Source of the DNA: JANWJE01 sp044326545
GTDB taxonomy: Bacteria; Chlamydiota; Chlamydiia; Chlamydiales; Parachlamydiaceae
NCBI GenBank assembly: GCA_044326545.1
Contig: JBIRBM010000013.1
Coordinates: forward strand, 1-58,407
Direction of reading: 5' to 3'
Length of the DNA stretch: 58,407 nucleotides
The number at the start of each line of letters is the position of its first letter. The first letter of the stretch is position 1. Both the position numbers and the translations under genes were made by a program. This document shows positions 1 to 8,320 of the stretch, piece after piece. The notes under the pieces are model-generated. The model ran no database searches. It was given only the letters and a program-made list of their open reading frames with translations, and was not told the origin of the DNA.

Positions 1-1060
1 GTGCAGCATTGAAATCCCTGTGTACATTATACCCACAAGAAGAGCAATTGTGTTGTCTTTCATTTAGCTTTTTCTCTTCTATCTTTCCACACATGTAACA
101 CGTTTGTGTTGTATAGGCAGGATTTACCACCCCTAATTTCCTACCAGCTTCCTCCGCTTTGTAGGTTAGGTATTGGCAAAATTGATTCCAACTTGCATCT
201 GCAATACTTTTCGCAAGGTGTTTTCCTTGCATCATTTTCTTAATATTCAAATCTTCGACACAAATATACTGATATTCATTAATGATTTTTCTAGATTCTT
301 GATGACAAAAATTTGTGCGAGAATTTCTTATTCTTGCGTGAATCTTCTGATTAATCTTTTTTTGTTTTTTCCGCTCTTGCGAACCCTTTGCGCACTTTGA
401 TAGTTTGCGTTGTGCCTTAGCTAATACTTTTTCTTCCTTCTGGAAAAATTTTGGATTTTTAACTAATTGTCTATTAGTAAGAACAGCAAAATTTTCAATC
501 CCAAGATCAATCCCAACGGACTTCTCATTTTGCTCTAAAAGTTTTGCTTCACATTCACATGATAGGCACACATACCAATTTCCAGTGGATTCTTTTCTTA
601 AAGTACACGTCTTGATTACACCTGTAATTTCTCTGTGTTGTTTGACTCTAATTTTTCCTATCTTTCCAAGCTTAATTTCCTTGTTCTCAAGTTTGAATCC
701 ACTCTGTGGATAACAAAAACTGTCATAGCGATCATAGTTTCTGAACCTTGGAAATCCCGGCTTTTCACCTGTCTTGCATCTTCTAAAAAAGTTCAAGAAA
801 GCTTTGTCTAGACGAGCGACAACCTCTTGAAGAACTTGGGAATGGACAATATTTAAACTTTCTCTTTCAGATTTAATTGCAGGAAGCATCATTAATTGTT
901 GGTACTTACTCAGTGAAATATCTAATTCTTCATAGGATAACTTCCGTTGCTCTAAAAAATAATTATAGAGCCATCGACATTCATCCAAGGTTTGTTGGAG
1001 AGCTTTAGCTTGCTTCTTTGTTGGTTGAAGCCGAAATTTATAAGATTTGCGAATAATCAT
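1..1060 (-). CDS. tnpB: IS605-family TnpB (partial, runs off the window)
   Basis: Translating the minus strand from the ATG at 1060 gives 353 codons without a stop, continuing past base 1. The protein begins MIIRKSYKFRLQPTKKQ, the usual TnpB N-terminus. A RuvC-I motif (GIDLGIENFAV), a RuvC-II glutamate (VEDLNI), a zinc ribbon (CYMCGK, then CSSCGY) and the RuvC-III segment NVHRDFNAA are all present, so the catalytic D, E and D residues are intact as far as can be seen. TnpB proteins are RNA-guided DNA nucleases encoded by IS200/IS605 elements and are the ancestors of Cas12. It lies head to head with tnpA, 28 bases apart, as in IS605. The extreme C-terminus, left end and any guide RNA (omega RNA) region are outside the window. 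Family identity is clear; activity is inferred. Confidence 0.93.
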   Translation of the reverse strand, partial: MIIRKSYKFRLQPTKKQAKALQQTLDECRWLYNYFLEQRKLSYEELDISLSKYQQLMMLPAIKSERESLNIVHSQVLQEVVARLDKAFLNFFRRCKTGEKPGFPRFRNYDRYDSFCYPQSGFKLENKEIKLGKIGKIRVKQHREITGVIKTCTLRKESTGNWYVCLSCECEAKLLEQNEKSVGIDLGIENFAVLTNRQLVKNPKFFQKEEKVLAKAQRKLSKCAKGSQERKKQKKINQKIHARIRNSRTNFCHQESRKIINEYQYICVEDLNIKKMMQGKHLAKSIADASWNQFCQYLTYKAEEAGRKLGVVNPAYTTQTCYMCGKIEEKKLNERQHNCSSCGYNVHRDFNAA

Positions 1061-1088
1061 AATTTCATATTATGATTGGCCTATGAAT

Positions 1089-1502
1089 ATGTCAAGCAAT
1101 TTAAGAAGGGGTAGAACGTGTGTTTTCATGATGCACGTTCATTTGGTATTTGTGACAAAATACAGGCGCAATGTCTTTACAAAAGATCTTTTATCTGATT
1201 TGAAAATGATTTTTAAAGATGTTTGTGCTGATTTCGATTCTGAGTTGATGGAGTTTGATGGGGAGGAAAATCATGTTCACCTTCTTATTAATTACCCGCC
1301 GAAAATATCGATTTCGAAGTTAGTAAATAGCTTAAAAGGTGTTTCTTCTCGACTTATTAGAAAGAAAGGATACCCATCTATTGAAGAAGCTCTTTGGGGA
1401 AATCAATTATGGTCACCAAGTTATTTTGCTGGAAGTTGTGGTGGCGCTCCTTTAGATATTATTCGTCAATATATTGAATCTCAAAATACACCACAAGATT
1501 AG
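1089..1502 (+). CDS. tnpA: IS200-like Y1 transposase TnpA
   Basis: Single-strand DNA transposase of the HUH superfamily that excises and inserts IS200/IS605 elements. The conserved opening HVHLVFVTKYRRN, the HUH motif in ENHVHLL and the nucleophilic tyrosine in IRQYIESQ are all visible, and the length (about 137 residues) is normal. The reading frame is open from 1047, but those extra residues do not resemble the family; ATG at 1089 (or 1083) gives the expected N-terminus, and neither has a clear Shine-Dalgarno. It diverges from tnpB. With both genes apparently intact the element may still be mobile; the outer ends could not be defined. Confidence 0.92.
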   Translation: MSSNLRRGRTCVFMMHVHLVFVTKYRRNVFTKDLLSDLKMIFKDVCADFDSELMEFDGEENHVHLLINYPPKISISKLVNSLKGVSSRLIRKKGYPSIEEALWGNQLWSPSYFAGSCGGAPLDIIRQYIESQNTPQD

Positions 1503-1512
1503 AGCCTTACAT

Positions 1513-1532
1513 CCCACCCATGAATGAGTGGG
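1513..1532. repeat. Subterminal hairpin at the IS605 right end
   Basis: CCCAC at 1513 pairs with GTGGG ending at 1532 around an imperfect inner stem, just 10 bases after the tnpA stop. IS200/IS605 elements carry such hairpins near each end as TnpA recognition sites. The exact cleavage site cannot be assigned from the sequence alone. Confidence 0.6.
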
Positions 1533-1570
1533 TTTTACGGCTTGAATGATAAAGTTTTAGGACCGATTTT

Positions 1571-1641
1571 AACTCGCCTTAGGCATTGCGAGAGCTTTTG
1601 CTTCAGCCCAAATAGTGGTCCCGGTCCCTAAGATGAGTGTT
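1571..1641. repeat. Family A palindromic repeat (copy 1)
   Basis: Contains the family core (AGAGCTTTTGCTTCAGCCCA) between an ACTCGCCTTAGGCA left end and a CCCTAAGATGAGT right end. It sits between the IS element and the next gene. The same core recurs across the window (for example 15823, 19321, 37251, 53612). Confidence 0.7.
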
Positions 1642-1665
1642 AAGTGATGTGATGATTTTCGTCGC

Positions 1666-2121
1666 TTACAAAAGGATCATATAGGTTGAATTGTCTTTTA
1701 TCTGATGATGATTCGGATCCAAGTAGCATTTCATCCAAGCGGTGATTGAGTTCAATGATAAAAAAGACCTCCATGCTACCGCATTGAGTGTGAATGATGC
1801 AGGATTTCTCAATCCCCATAATAGGCTGACTGTCGCTGAGACAAATGTGCTTTTTATCGTTTCATTTATCGGCTTACTTGTATCAGATTTTTCCAATAAA
1901 TAGTTGAATAGAGGAGTTGTGAGTGCGTGTATTGTTGAAGCTAATGCAGCTAAGCCCGCATAGACTAGAGCGTTTTCAAAATTAACCATTCCATTGCTCT
2001 TATCAGCACACATGACTGTTAATGTGAATGTTAACGCACCACTTTTTAAAATTGATCGAGTGATATGATCAGGCAGATCGTTGTAATAACTTTTAAATGA
2101 TTGACTAATTTGATTTATCAT
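1666..2121 (-). CDS. Hypothetical membrane protein, 151 aa
   Basis: I do not recognise this protein. It has three or four hydrophobic stretches, roughly residues 24-40, 49-70, 89-103 and 108-122, separated by short polar loops, so it is probably an integral membrane protein. No signal peptide or lipobox is seen. No good Shine-Dalgarno precedes the ATG at 2121. The spaced pairs of hydrophobic segments leave room for an inclusion-membrane (Inc-like) protein, but there is no strong bilobed domain and I would not claim it. The gene stands alone between a family A repeat and the omcB terminator. Confidence 0.5.
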   Translation of the reverse strand: MINQISQSFKSYYNDLPDHITRSILKSGALTFTLTVMCADKSNGMVNFENALVYAGLAALASTIHALTTPLFNYLLEKSDTSKPINETIKSTFVSATVSLLWGLRNPASFTLNAVAWRSFLSLNSITAWMKCYLDPNHHQIKDNSTYMILL

Positions 2122-2192
2122 GTTTTTAATGCTTTTGTTTTTTTTATTTTTAATCTTATATTAAAGTTGTATTTTTTTAAATTTAATTTTTT

Positions 2193-2210
2193 ACTCACAT
2201 TACGCACCTG
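2193..2210. repeat. Family A half-site
   Basis: ACTCACATTACGCACCTG matches the reverse complement of the family A terminus (GGTGCGTAAGGTGAGT) with few changes. No second arm is obvious nearby, so this is a fragment in the 190-base gap between the membrane protein gene and omcB. Confidence 0.5.
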
Positions 2211-2256
2211 AAGTGAGGGGAGTATCTCAAAAGTTTTGCACAAGCTTAAAATAAAA

Positions 2257-2282
2257 AAGGCAGACTCCAAGGAGTCTGCCTT
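2257..2282 (-). terminator. Rho-independent terminator of omcB
   Basis: A perfect stem (AAGGCAGACTCC with its complement) and a two-base loop, followed on the minus strand by TTTTTTATTTT. It starts 31 bases after the omcB stop codon. Confidence 0.9.
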
Positions 2283-2312
2283 CCAAGATCCATTCTTTCG
2301 AACAGATGCTGA

Positions 2313-4124
2313 TTAGTTCACAATTAAGCTCTCTTCTTCAGTAATTGGGTTTCTGATAAAATCAGAAGTCAATTGTACTTTTGAGCGCAAGTCACCGCGG
2401 CCGTTAGCCTGTACAGTGATGTAGTACTCTAAAGTTTGACGAGGAGCCAAATTGATGAATGGAGCAAATGTAACTGTTTGACCATTCACTTGAGCAGGTG
2501 ACGCACCAGACGCATTGACTGGAATGAGCTCAGGTGGGAAGTTTGCCACAACGTTAACATTTGAATCATATTCTTGTCCTTTGTTTACAACGACAATTCT
2601 GTAGCGAGTTGTTTCGCCGATGCAAATGGGGTTCTCAGAACTTTCGAAGCAAACATCATAAGCTGGACGTCCTTTCCAGTGAGTTCCAAATTCACAGCAA
2701 GAATTGCAACCTTCGCAATCGGTTACAGACACTCTGTTTGTAAAGAAGCCTGGAGTGCATGTTGTCAGAGTCACATTAAATGTCGCTCTGTCACCAGCTT
2801 TCAATTCTCTTAATTTCCAAACAGCTTGCTTTCCGCAAATGCTAGCTCCTGGAGCTGTCACAATTGATGTTGCAGAAGGTGCTGTGTCTGTGATAATCAC
2901 TTCATGTAATGATTTATCGCCTGTGTTAACAACTGTGATTTGGTAGTCAGCGTTTTGACCAACAGGAATTTCTTTTGGTCCAACTTTTTGACATTCAACA
3001 GCGCAGCAGCAAACACATGTGCAGCATTCGCATGATGTTTGGTTTGCATTGCAAGCAGACACAATTGCTGTGTTGCAGATTTTTCCTCGTTTGCATGCTG
3101 TGACACAGAAGTTCACTCTCTTAGTTTGGCATGGCTCTAAAGATCCAAGCTTAAAGTTGAGTGTTCGCTGGCAGCTAGCATGTTCTACACCATCTGGCAA
3201 AACGTCTGATACAACAACATCTTCAGCTGTGCATGTTCCAACGTTTGTCACAGTAATTGTGTAGTTGATCGGCTCTCCTGGGCACACTTCAGCAGGTCCG
3301 CATTTTTCGCAAACAAGAACAGGCTTCGCGCAAAGTAATGCGCAGAATGCAACAGGTGTTGCTTTCACGCAGAAGCATGTGCAAACATCGCCTTCTCTTT
3401 CGCATTTTAGCCAAATTCTAGCAGGGACTGTCTGTCCTTTGCTGATGCTGCCAAATTGCCATGTCAAAATTTTGCCTTCCATCTTCGCTTCAGGTTGACT
3501 TCTGACATAAGAAACGCCTTCTGGCAATGTTGTTGTCAATGTGACTTCGCAAACATCACAGCAAGCTGTCACTTCTAGATCTAGAGGATATTGGTCACCG
3601 AGCATGCACATTTTTGGGTTTTTTGCACGAACTGTCACACCATTGCAGGAACACTCGCCTGATGGACCGAATTTGCAAGGTTTAAGAGGTGCTGCACACT
3701 TAGGTGGGCACACTTCTGGGCATGGAGGTGGGCAGACAGGCGCGCAAACTGGTCTGCAAGGCTGTGGTGCACATGGAGGTGGGCACGCTGGCTGGCAAGG
3801 CATTGGGCATGGAGGTGCACAAATTGGCTTGCAAGGCTGTGGTGCGCATGGTGGCGGGCAAACTGGTTTGCAAGGAACAGGGCATGGCTCTGCACATGGA
3901 GGAGGGCATGGTTTAGGTGCGCATGGCTTAGGGCACTCTATCGGTTTGCAAGGTTCTGCGCAAACAGGCTTGCATGGTGGAGGACATACGGGTTTGCATG
4001 GTTCACAAATTGGAGGGCATGGTTCACAACAATCGTCGCCATAACGGTTGGAACAGCCTGTCCACAAGAGTGCCGAGACACCCAAAAAAAGCAACGAGGC
4101 TAATATTCCCAGTTGTTTTCTCAT
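2313..4124 (-). CDS. omcB: Large cysteine-rich outer membrane protein OmcB
   Basis: Structural envelope protein; in chlamydiae OmcB cross-links by disulfides with OmcA and the porin and stabilises the extracellular form in place of peptidoglycan. The 603-residue product has an N-terminal signal segment (hydrophobic from about 5 to 22, ending WTGC). Residues about 32-155 form a cysteine/proline-rich repeat region built of units such as CKPVCPPPC and CAPQPC. Then come four related beta domains, about 168-250, 278-360, 380-470 and 490-600, of the DUF11/OmcB type (for example ITVTNVGTCTAEDVVVSD). Chlamydiaceae OmcB, as I recall it, is shorter and lacks the long C/P repeat. A good SD (AAGGAG) lies 8 bases before the ATG. 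omcA lies upstream on the same strand, the order known in Chlamydia. The first cysteine after the signal could be lipidated, but W at -3 is unusual. Confidence 0.93.
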   Translation of the reverse strand: MRKQLGILASLLFLGVSALLWTGCSNRYGDDCCEPCPPICEPCKPVCPPPCKPVCAEPCKPIECPKPCAPKPCPPPCAEPCPVPCKPVCPPPCAPQPCKPICAPPCPMPCQPACPPPCAPQPCRPVCAPVCPPPCPEVCPPKCAAPLKPCKFGPSGECSCNGVTVRAKNPKMCMLGDQYPLDLEVTACCDVCEVTLTTTLPEGVSYVRSQPEAKMEGKILTWQFGSISKGQTVPARIWLKCEREGDVCTCFCVKATPVAFCALLCAKPVLVCEKCGPAEVCPGEPINYTITVTNVGTCTAEDVVVSDVLPDGVEHASCQRTLNFKLGSLEPCQTKRVNFCVTACKRGKICNTAIVSACNANQTSCECCTCVCCCAVECQKVGPKEIPVGQNADYQITVVNTGDKSLHEVIITDTAPSATSIVTAPGASICGKQAVWKLRELKAGDRATFNVTLTTCTPGFFTNRVSVTDCEGCNSCCEFGTHWKGRPAYDVCFESSENPICIGETTRYRIVVVNKGQEYDSNVNVVANFPPELIPVNASGASPAQVNGQTVTFAPFINLAPRQTLEYYITVQANGRGDLRSKVQLTSDFIRNPITEEESLIVN

Positions 4125-4335
4125 TAAAAGACTCCTTGTGTTAAGGTCTTTGGTTATATTCGAATTTTCAGTAAAATTCTAAAAATTTCTGTTGCTCGTG
4201 TTTCATTAAACTTCATCGAAGTTTATAGATCATTGAATTAAGGATTTTTAAGACGTTCTCTTCACATTTTTTCGTATAGTTCCTATTAAAAGATCCGGGA
4301 AAATGGCAAGGTGGTCAATATTAGAAAACATTGAT

Positions 4336-4385
4336 TTGCTTGCGATCTGTTGATCTGCCAGAGCTTTAATCTGAGCCTAAAAGCT
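4336..4385. repeat. Family C repeat (copy 1)
   Basis: TTGCTTGCGATCTGTTGAT followed by GCTTTAAT and CCTAAAA matches, at the same spacing, the block at 42466 (CTGCTTGCGATGTTTGATTC, GCTTTCAT, CTCAAAA). Confidence 0.5.
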
Positions 4386-4690
4386 AAGAAAATGGGACGT
4401 CACGTTCTATTTCACTCATGATTCATATTTGATTGGGAGTCATGCTCACACTCAAATAAGATCCATTAGTTTTTTGTTTTTGTCTTTTATTGATCCTCGT
4501 TATTCCAAGATGATAAACTTTTTTAGTCGGAGTCTGGAACTCATCAACTCTTCTAGCCTTCATGAAAGCTTCTTTAGGTGAAACATTCAACGGGACTGTC
4601 ATCTAAATATGACCCGGTTTTGGATTGTGCAATCCCGGGGCTTTGATGTACGCTAGAGGCAGTCATGAGTTTTACCTGTCCTCTTTAGAG

Positions 4691-4713
4691 GCAGGGGGCG
4701 TTAATCCCCCTGC
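4691..4713. repeat. GC-rich hairpin downstream of omcA
   Basis: GCAGGGGG pairs perfectly with CCCCCTGC around loop CGTTAAT. A second small stem (CCTGTCCTC with GAGGCAGG) lies immediately to its left. The GC-rich composition stands out from the AT-rich surroundings. It could be a terminator component or the remnant end of an IS200/IS605 element. Confidence 0.5.
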
Positions 4714-4720
4714 TGATAAA

Positions 4721-4743
4721 AGTTGCCCGCTTGGCATGCAACT
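4721..4743 (-). terminator. Probable terminator of omcA
   Basis: On the minus strand AGTTGC and GCAACT form a stem around a loop that can pair further, followed by TTTTA. It begins 6 bases after the omcA stop. Confidence 0.5.
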
Positions 4744-4748
4744 GGCTA

Positions 4749-4943
4749 TTAGTAGCAGCAGTTGTTGTCGAAGTACTTTGGTTCGCACTTTGGAGGACAA
4801 CAAGGTTGTGGACAACATGGTCTTGGTTCACAGCAACGTGGTTTTGGTGGGCAGCATGGATCGCAGTTATCGCGTTCGCAGCAGCAGCTGGTTAAAGAAA
4901 GAGCCATAGCAGCCATGAACCCAAGACCGAGTAATTTTTTCAT
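4749..4943 (-). CDS. omcA: Small cysteine-rich outer membrane lipoprotein OmcA
   Basis: A 64-residue lipoprotein with a signal peptide ending in the lipobox LTSC (cysteine at about 19) followed by a run of Cys and Pro residues (CCPPKPRCC, CCPQPCCPP). This is the chlamydial OmcA pattern: a periplasm-facing lipoprotein that is disulfide-linked with OmcB in elementary bodies. A strong SD (AGGAG) lies 7 bases before the ATG. It is upstream of omcB on the same strand, with 624 bases between them, much more than the short spacing typical of Chlamydia. Confidence 0.9.
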   Translation of the reverse strand: MKKLLGLGFMAAMALSLTSCCCERDNCDPCCPPKPRCCEPRPCCPQPCCPPKCEPKYFDNNCCY

Positions 4944-5361
4944 AAAGGCACTCCTGTTTATTTTAGAGTTTAAACGATGTTCAAAAAATTGGTTCTGTGT
5001 CCTATTTCCCTTGCGGGTTGCTTATCATCTTCTCATTTTAGACAATCAATTAGGAGGCGATAAACTAAAAGGATTTACTCCTTTAAATACCCCTTAAGAA
5101 ATAAATCTTCCAGAAGAATTTTTTTGAAAAAGAAGGGTTTGAGTGTAAAAAAAAATTTAAGTGTTTGACGAATAGGGTAATAGAGAGAGTTTTAAAAATT
5201 AAAAAAAAATCTATTTTTACTCAGTAAAAAGGGTGATTTTTAGGAGTGATGAGAAATTTTTGAATCGAACTGGTGATAGAGACATGAAACTTCTTGGAAG
5301 AATTCAATTGAACTGCGGAGATTGTTAGGTAGCCTCAAAGCGATTGTCATCTCGATCCGTT
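4944..5361. other. Spacer upstream of omcA
   Basis: About 418 AT-rich bases between the omcA start and the nadK end, presumably carrying the omcA promoter and the 3' untranslated part of nadK. A small stem (AAAGGA with TCCTTT near 5070) is the only structure I see; no gene or repeat copy is supported. Confidence 0.4.
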
Positions 5362-6237
5362 TTAAAGGCTTGATTTTTTTAATTTTCCATGCCACCCTAA
5401 TTTTTCTCTTAACGTGAAGAAATAGTCGTGGCGGAAGAGATGAGCAAGCTTAAAATGTTTTTCTGATGGGGTAATTGTAAAGCTTTCGTGGCGAGCTAAA
5501 TTAAAACTTGAAATTCCATCGTAAGTAATTTCAACGGGTTGATGATGACTGAGATATTTGATTTCAATTTTTTCTTCTGGCATCAACACAATCGGACGGT
5601 TCGAAATCGTGTGAGGGCAAATGGGAGTCATCACAATTGCGTTTAATTCAGGAGTTAAGATAGGGCCTCCTGCTGCTAATGAATAAGCTGTTGAGCCACT
5701 AGGGGTTGAGATAATGATCCCGTCAGCAGAGAATGTATTGAGGTAACGGCCATCTACATAGATTGCCAGGTCAATAAGGCTGGGGTTTTGTGCTCGGTGA
5801 ATCACCATTTCATTCACTGCGAAGCAGGACTCTCCATTTGAGGTGGAACCATTCATGACCATTCTTTTTTGGATCGTGTAATGCCCATCAAGCAAGTCCT
5901 GAAGACTTGGAAATATGTCTTTTAAGGGGATGTCCGCTAAAAACCCTAAACTTCCAAGATTGATTCCTAGGAGTGGAGCCTCCAATTTTGGGTGGCGGTG
6001 GACTAGGCGCAGGATCGTTCCGTCTCCACCAAAAGAGATGCGAAAATCAATTTGATTGAGATCTTCTTCAATTAATTTTTTACTTCCAATGATTTCAGCT
6101 AGCTGTTCTTCTGCTATAACTTCAACATTTTTTTCTTTAAAAAAATCGCAAACATCCCTTGCAACTTTGACTGAAAGGGGCTTTGATTCATTAGGGAATA
6201 GCGCTATCTTCATAAACCGATTATGCAGGCTATCCAT
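5362..6237 (-). CDS. nadK: NAD kinase
   Basis: Phosphorylates NAD to NADP in the cytosol. The GGDGTILR motif near residue 70, the NEMVIHR motif, the glycine-rich GSTAYSLAAGGP segment and ISNRPIV are diagnostic. The 291-residue length fits the family. The ATG at 6237 overlaps the dxs stop codon by 8 bases, suggesting translational coupling; an internal Met at residue 9 (6213), before KIALFPN, is an alternative start and is closer to the usual N-terminus. It is the last gene of the minus-strand run dxs-nadK. Confidence 0.93.
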   Translation of the reverse strand: MDSLHNRFMKIALFPNESKPLSVKVARDVCDFFKEKNVEVIAEEQLAEIIGSKKLIEEDLNQIDFRISFGGDGTILRLVHRHPKLEAPLLGINLGSLGFLADIPLKDIFPSLQDLLDGHYTIQKRMVMNGSTSNGESCFAVNEMVIHRAQNPSLIDLAIYVDGRYLNTFSADGIIISTPSGSTAYSLAAGGPILTPELNAIVMTPICPHTISNRPIVLMPEEKIEIKYLSHHQPVEITYDGISSFNLARHESFTITPSEKHFKLAHLFRHDYFFTLREKLGWHGKLKKSSL

Positions 6238-8152
6238 TTATTTGTAAATGTGTTGCAATATTTGATTTGGAACTTTTTAAATTAAAGTGAGCCATCAATC
6301 GTTTGACAATTTTTTCAGGTGTTAAACCAATCTCGTTGAGTAGGTCCTGGTGGCTTCCTTGATCTAAAAATGTCTCAGGAATCCCTAAATTCAGCACTTG
6401 AATATTCGAATAACCTTGATGGATGAGGAAGTTGTTCACAATCGCCCCCATTCCTGCGATGACGCAATGTTCTTCAATTGTGACAATTTTTTGATGATTC
6501 AGTAAGAGGCGGCAAAGCAAGTCAGAGTCGAGCGGCTTAATGAAGATGGGGTCAAGAACTGTAGAATCAACTCCTTGTTCTTTAAGCAAGGCATGAGTCT
6601 TTAAAGCAATATGATTCATGTGGCCAAGGGCGATAATGAGAAGATCTTTGCCTTCGACTAACACTTCACCTTTTCCTAATGGACGGTCTTGAAGCGGGGT
6701 ATTGGGATCTTCTGTGGCAAGATTTGGGTAACGGATAGCCGCCGGCCGCTTCCACGAGAATGCAGATTCCATCAACTCTTTCAAGAGTTGTCCATCTCTT
6801 GGCTGGGAAATAACCATATTAGGCATTGCATTTAAAAACGAAATATCATATATGCCATGATGCGTTGCCCCATCCGGGCCTGAAATTCCAGCTCTATCGA
6901 TCGCAAAAATCACAGGTAATTCTTGTAGGCAAACATCGTGAAAAAGATTGTCAAACGCTCGCTGCAAAAATGTTGCGTAAATCGAAGTAAAGACCTTCAT
7001 TTTTCCTCCGTAAGCAATTCCTCCTGAAAGTGTAACCGCGTGCGACTCTGCAATCCCGACATCTAGGCAGCGATCCGGGAATTTTTTCATAAAATCGTCT
7101 AGGCATGAGCCGCAAGACATGGCGGGAGTCACTGCGACGACACTTGGATCTTTTTCCGCCATTTTGAGGATCTGAGCGCCAAAAATTTTAGGAAAGGTGG
7201 GTTTCGTTATTGGTGCCGGGAGAAACTTTCCTGTATCACGGCTGAAGGGGCGAGCCCCATGATAGGAAATAGGGTTTCGAATTGCTTCATCCATCCCTTC
7301 CCCTTTTCTTGTGAGAACATGGATGATCACCGGCCAATTGGATTCTTTTACCCCTTCTAAAACATCAAGAAGGTGTTTGATATTATGTCCGTCAATGGGT
7401 CCAATATAAGAGAGGCCATACTGTTCAAAAAAGGCGGCGGGGCTGACGAGATTTTTTAACGACTCTGTAATTTTGTGCCCTTGCTGTGATAATCGAGGGC
7501 CGTAGCTTGGGATTTTTGAGACCAAATGATCGAGTTCTTGATGAATTTTATTCGTTGTTGGATTGCTTAAAAGACGGCTGAGAATGTGGGTAATCGCTCC
7601 AACATTCTTGGAAATAGACATTGCATTGTCGTTTAAAATGACGATAAACCGCTTGAGATCTCGAGAAATGTTGTTGAGAGCTTCTAGGGATAATCCGCAG
7701 GTTAAGCTGGCGTCTCCGATAATGGGGATAATGTATTCTTTTCTTTTAGTCAAATCGCGGTTTTTTGCAACGCCAAGAGCGAGTGAAAGAGCTGTTCCTG
7801 CATGCCCTGCGTGGAAATGATCATGGGGGGATTCTTTAGGATGGGAAAATCCGCACAGGCCTTTGAATTGGCGAATTTCGTGAAACCGATGATGGCGTCC
7901 CGTCAAGAGTTTATGCGTGTAGGTTTGGTGGCTCACATCCCAAATCAATTTGTCGTGAGGGGAGTTGAAAATTTTGTGAAGCGCTATCGTCAACTCAACC
8001 GTTCCCAAATTGGAGGCTAAGTGTCCGCCATTAACAGACAAAACTTCAATAATGCGATGCCTAATGTCTACAGCTAAATCATCAAGTTCGGTAATCGAGA
8101 GATTTTTTATGTCTTGGGGAGATTGAATCGCTTTTAAAAGTCCCTTTGGCAT
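6230..8152 (-). CDS. dxs: 1-Deoxy-D-xylulose-5-phosphate synthase
   Basis: First enzyme of the non-mevalonate isoprenoid pathway, condensing pyruvate and glyceraldehyde 3-phosphate with thiamine diphosphate. The 640 residues show WDVSHQTYTHKLLTG, the ThDP-binding region (IIGDASLT, then ILNDNAMSIS), the catalytic glutamate in GIAESHAVT, and DRAGISGPDGATHHG, followed by the transketolase C-terminal domain. The usual GDG of the ThDP motif reads GDA here. The SD (AAGGAT) lies 8 bases before the ATG. The gene follows xseA-xseB in the same direction, matching the Chlamydia order xseA, xseB, dxs. Confidence 0.96.
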   Translation of the reverse strand: MPKGLLKAIQSPQDIKNLSITELDDLAVDIRHRIIEVLSVNGGHLASNLGTVELTIALHKIFNSPHDKLIWDVSHQTYTHKLLTGRHHRFHEIRQFKGLCGFSHPKESPHDHFHAGHAGTALSLALGVAKNRDLTKRKEYIIPIIGDASLTCGLSLEALNNISRDLKRFIVILNDNAMSISKNVGAITHILSRLLSNPTTNKIHQELDHLVSKIPSYGPRLSQQGHKITESLKNLVSPAAFFEQYGLSYIGPIDGHNIKHLLDVLEGVKESNWPVIIHVLTRKGEGMDEAIRNPISYHGARPFSRDTGKFLPAPITKPTFPKIFGAQILKMAEKDPSVVAVTPAMSCGSCLDDFMKKFPDRCLDVGIAESHAVTLSGGIAYGGKMKVFTSIYATFLQRAFDNLFHDVCLQELPVIFAIDRAGISGPDGATHHGIYDISFLNAMPNMVISQPRDGQLLKELMESAFSWKRPAAIRYPNLATEDPNTPLQDRPLGKGEVLVEGKDLLIIALGHMNHIALKTHALLKEQGVDSTVLDPIFIKPLDSDLLCRLLLNHQKIVTIEEHCVIAGMGAIVNNFLIHQGYSNIQVLNLGIPETFLDQGSHQDLLNEIGLTPEKIVKRLMAHFNLKSSKSNIATHLQING

Positions 8153-8200
8153 GATATATCCTTAAAATATTGGATTCTAAAATTTCGTTTTATTCAAAAC

Positions 8201-8265
8201 GGACGTTGCGCAGCGGGAGCTTTGAATCAGCCCAAATCGCGCTGCCGTTGGGTAAGGTGAGTTCA
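8201..8265. repeat. Family A palindromic repeat (copy 3)
   Basis: Reads GTTGCGCAGCGGGAGCTTTG, then ATCAGCCCAAATCGCGCTGC, ending GGGTAAGGTGAGT. It lies in the 264-base spacer between xseB and dxs, with a family B copy next to it. Confidence 0.75.
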
Positions 8266-8320
8266 AAAGTATACCCTAAAACTCAACAAAAATCCAATCG
8301 AAAGAGGAAGGGATGAGCTC

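Larger units (their letters stand above)
4125..4748. other. Spacer between omcA and omcB
   Basis: No supported gene. Near omcB it holds a small perfect hairpin (GAATTTT, loop CAGT, AAAATTC, about 4160-4180) and another near 4208 (AAACTTC, CGAAGTTT). The middle holds a family C repeat, and the omcA-proximal end holds two GC-rich hairpins listed separately. A separate omcB promoter is expected here given the terminator-like structure after omcA; I could not place it with confidence. Confidence 0.5.

Noticed and set aside
173..713. Plus-strand frames of 75 and 102 residues at the left edge
   Set aside because: They are antisense to tnpB, whose minus-strand frame is fully open with all catalytic motifs.
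3541..4044. A 167-residue plus-strand frame, Gly/His-rich, opposite the omcB repeat
   Set aside because: It is the antisense of the Cys/Pro repeat region of omcB. The composition (HGGGH, LQGCGAHGG) simply reflects the repeat and no SD or family signal supports it.
4749..4943. omcA as a metallothionein
   Set aside because: The lipobox LTSC and position upstream of omcB fit OmcA; a cytosolic metallothionein would not carry a lipoprotein signal.
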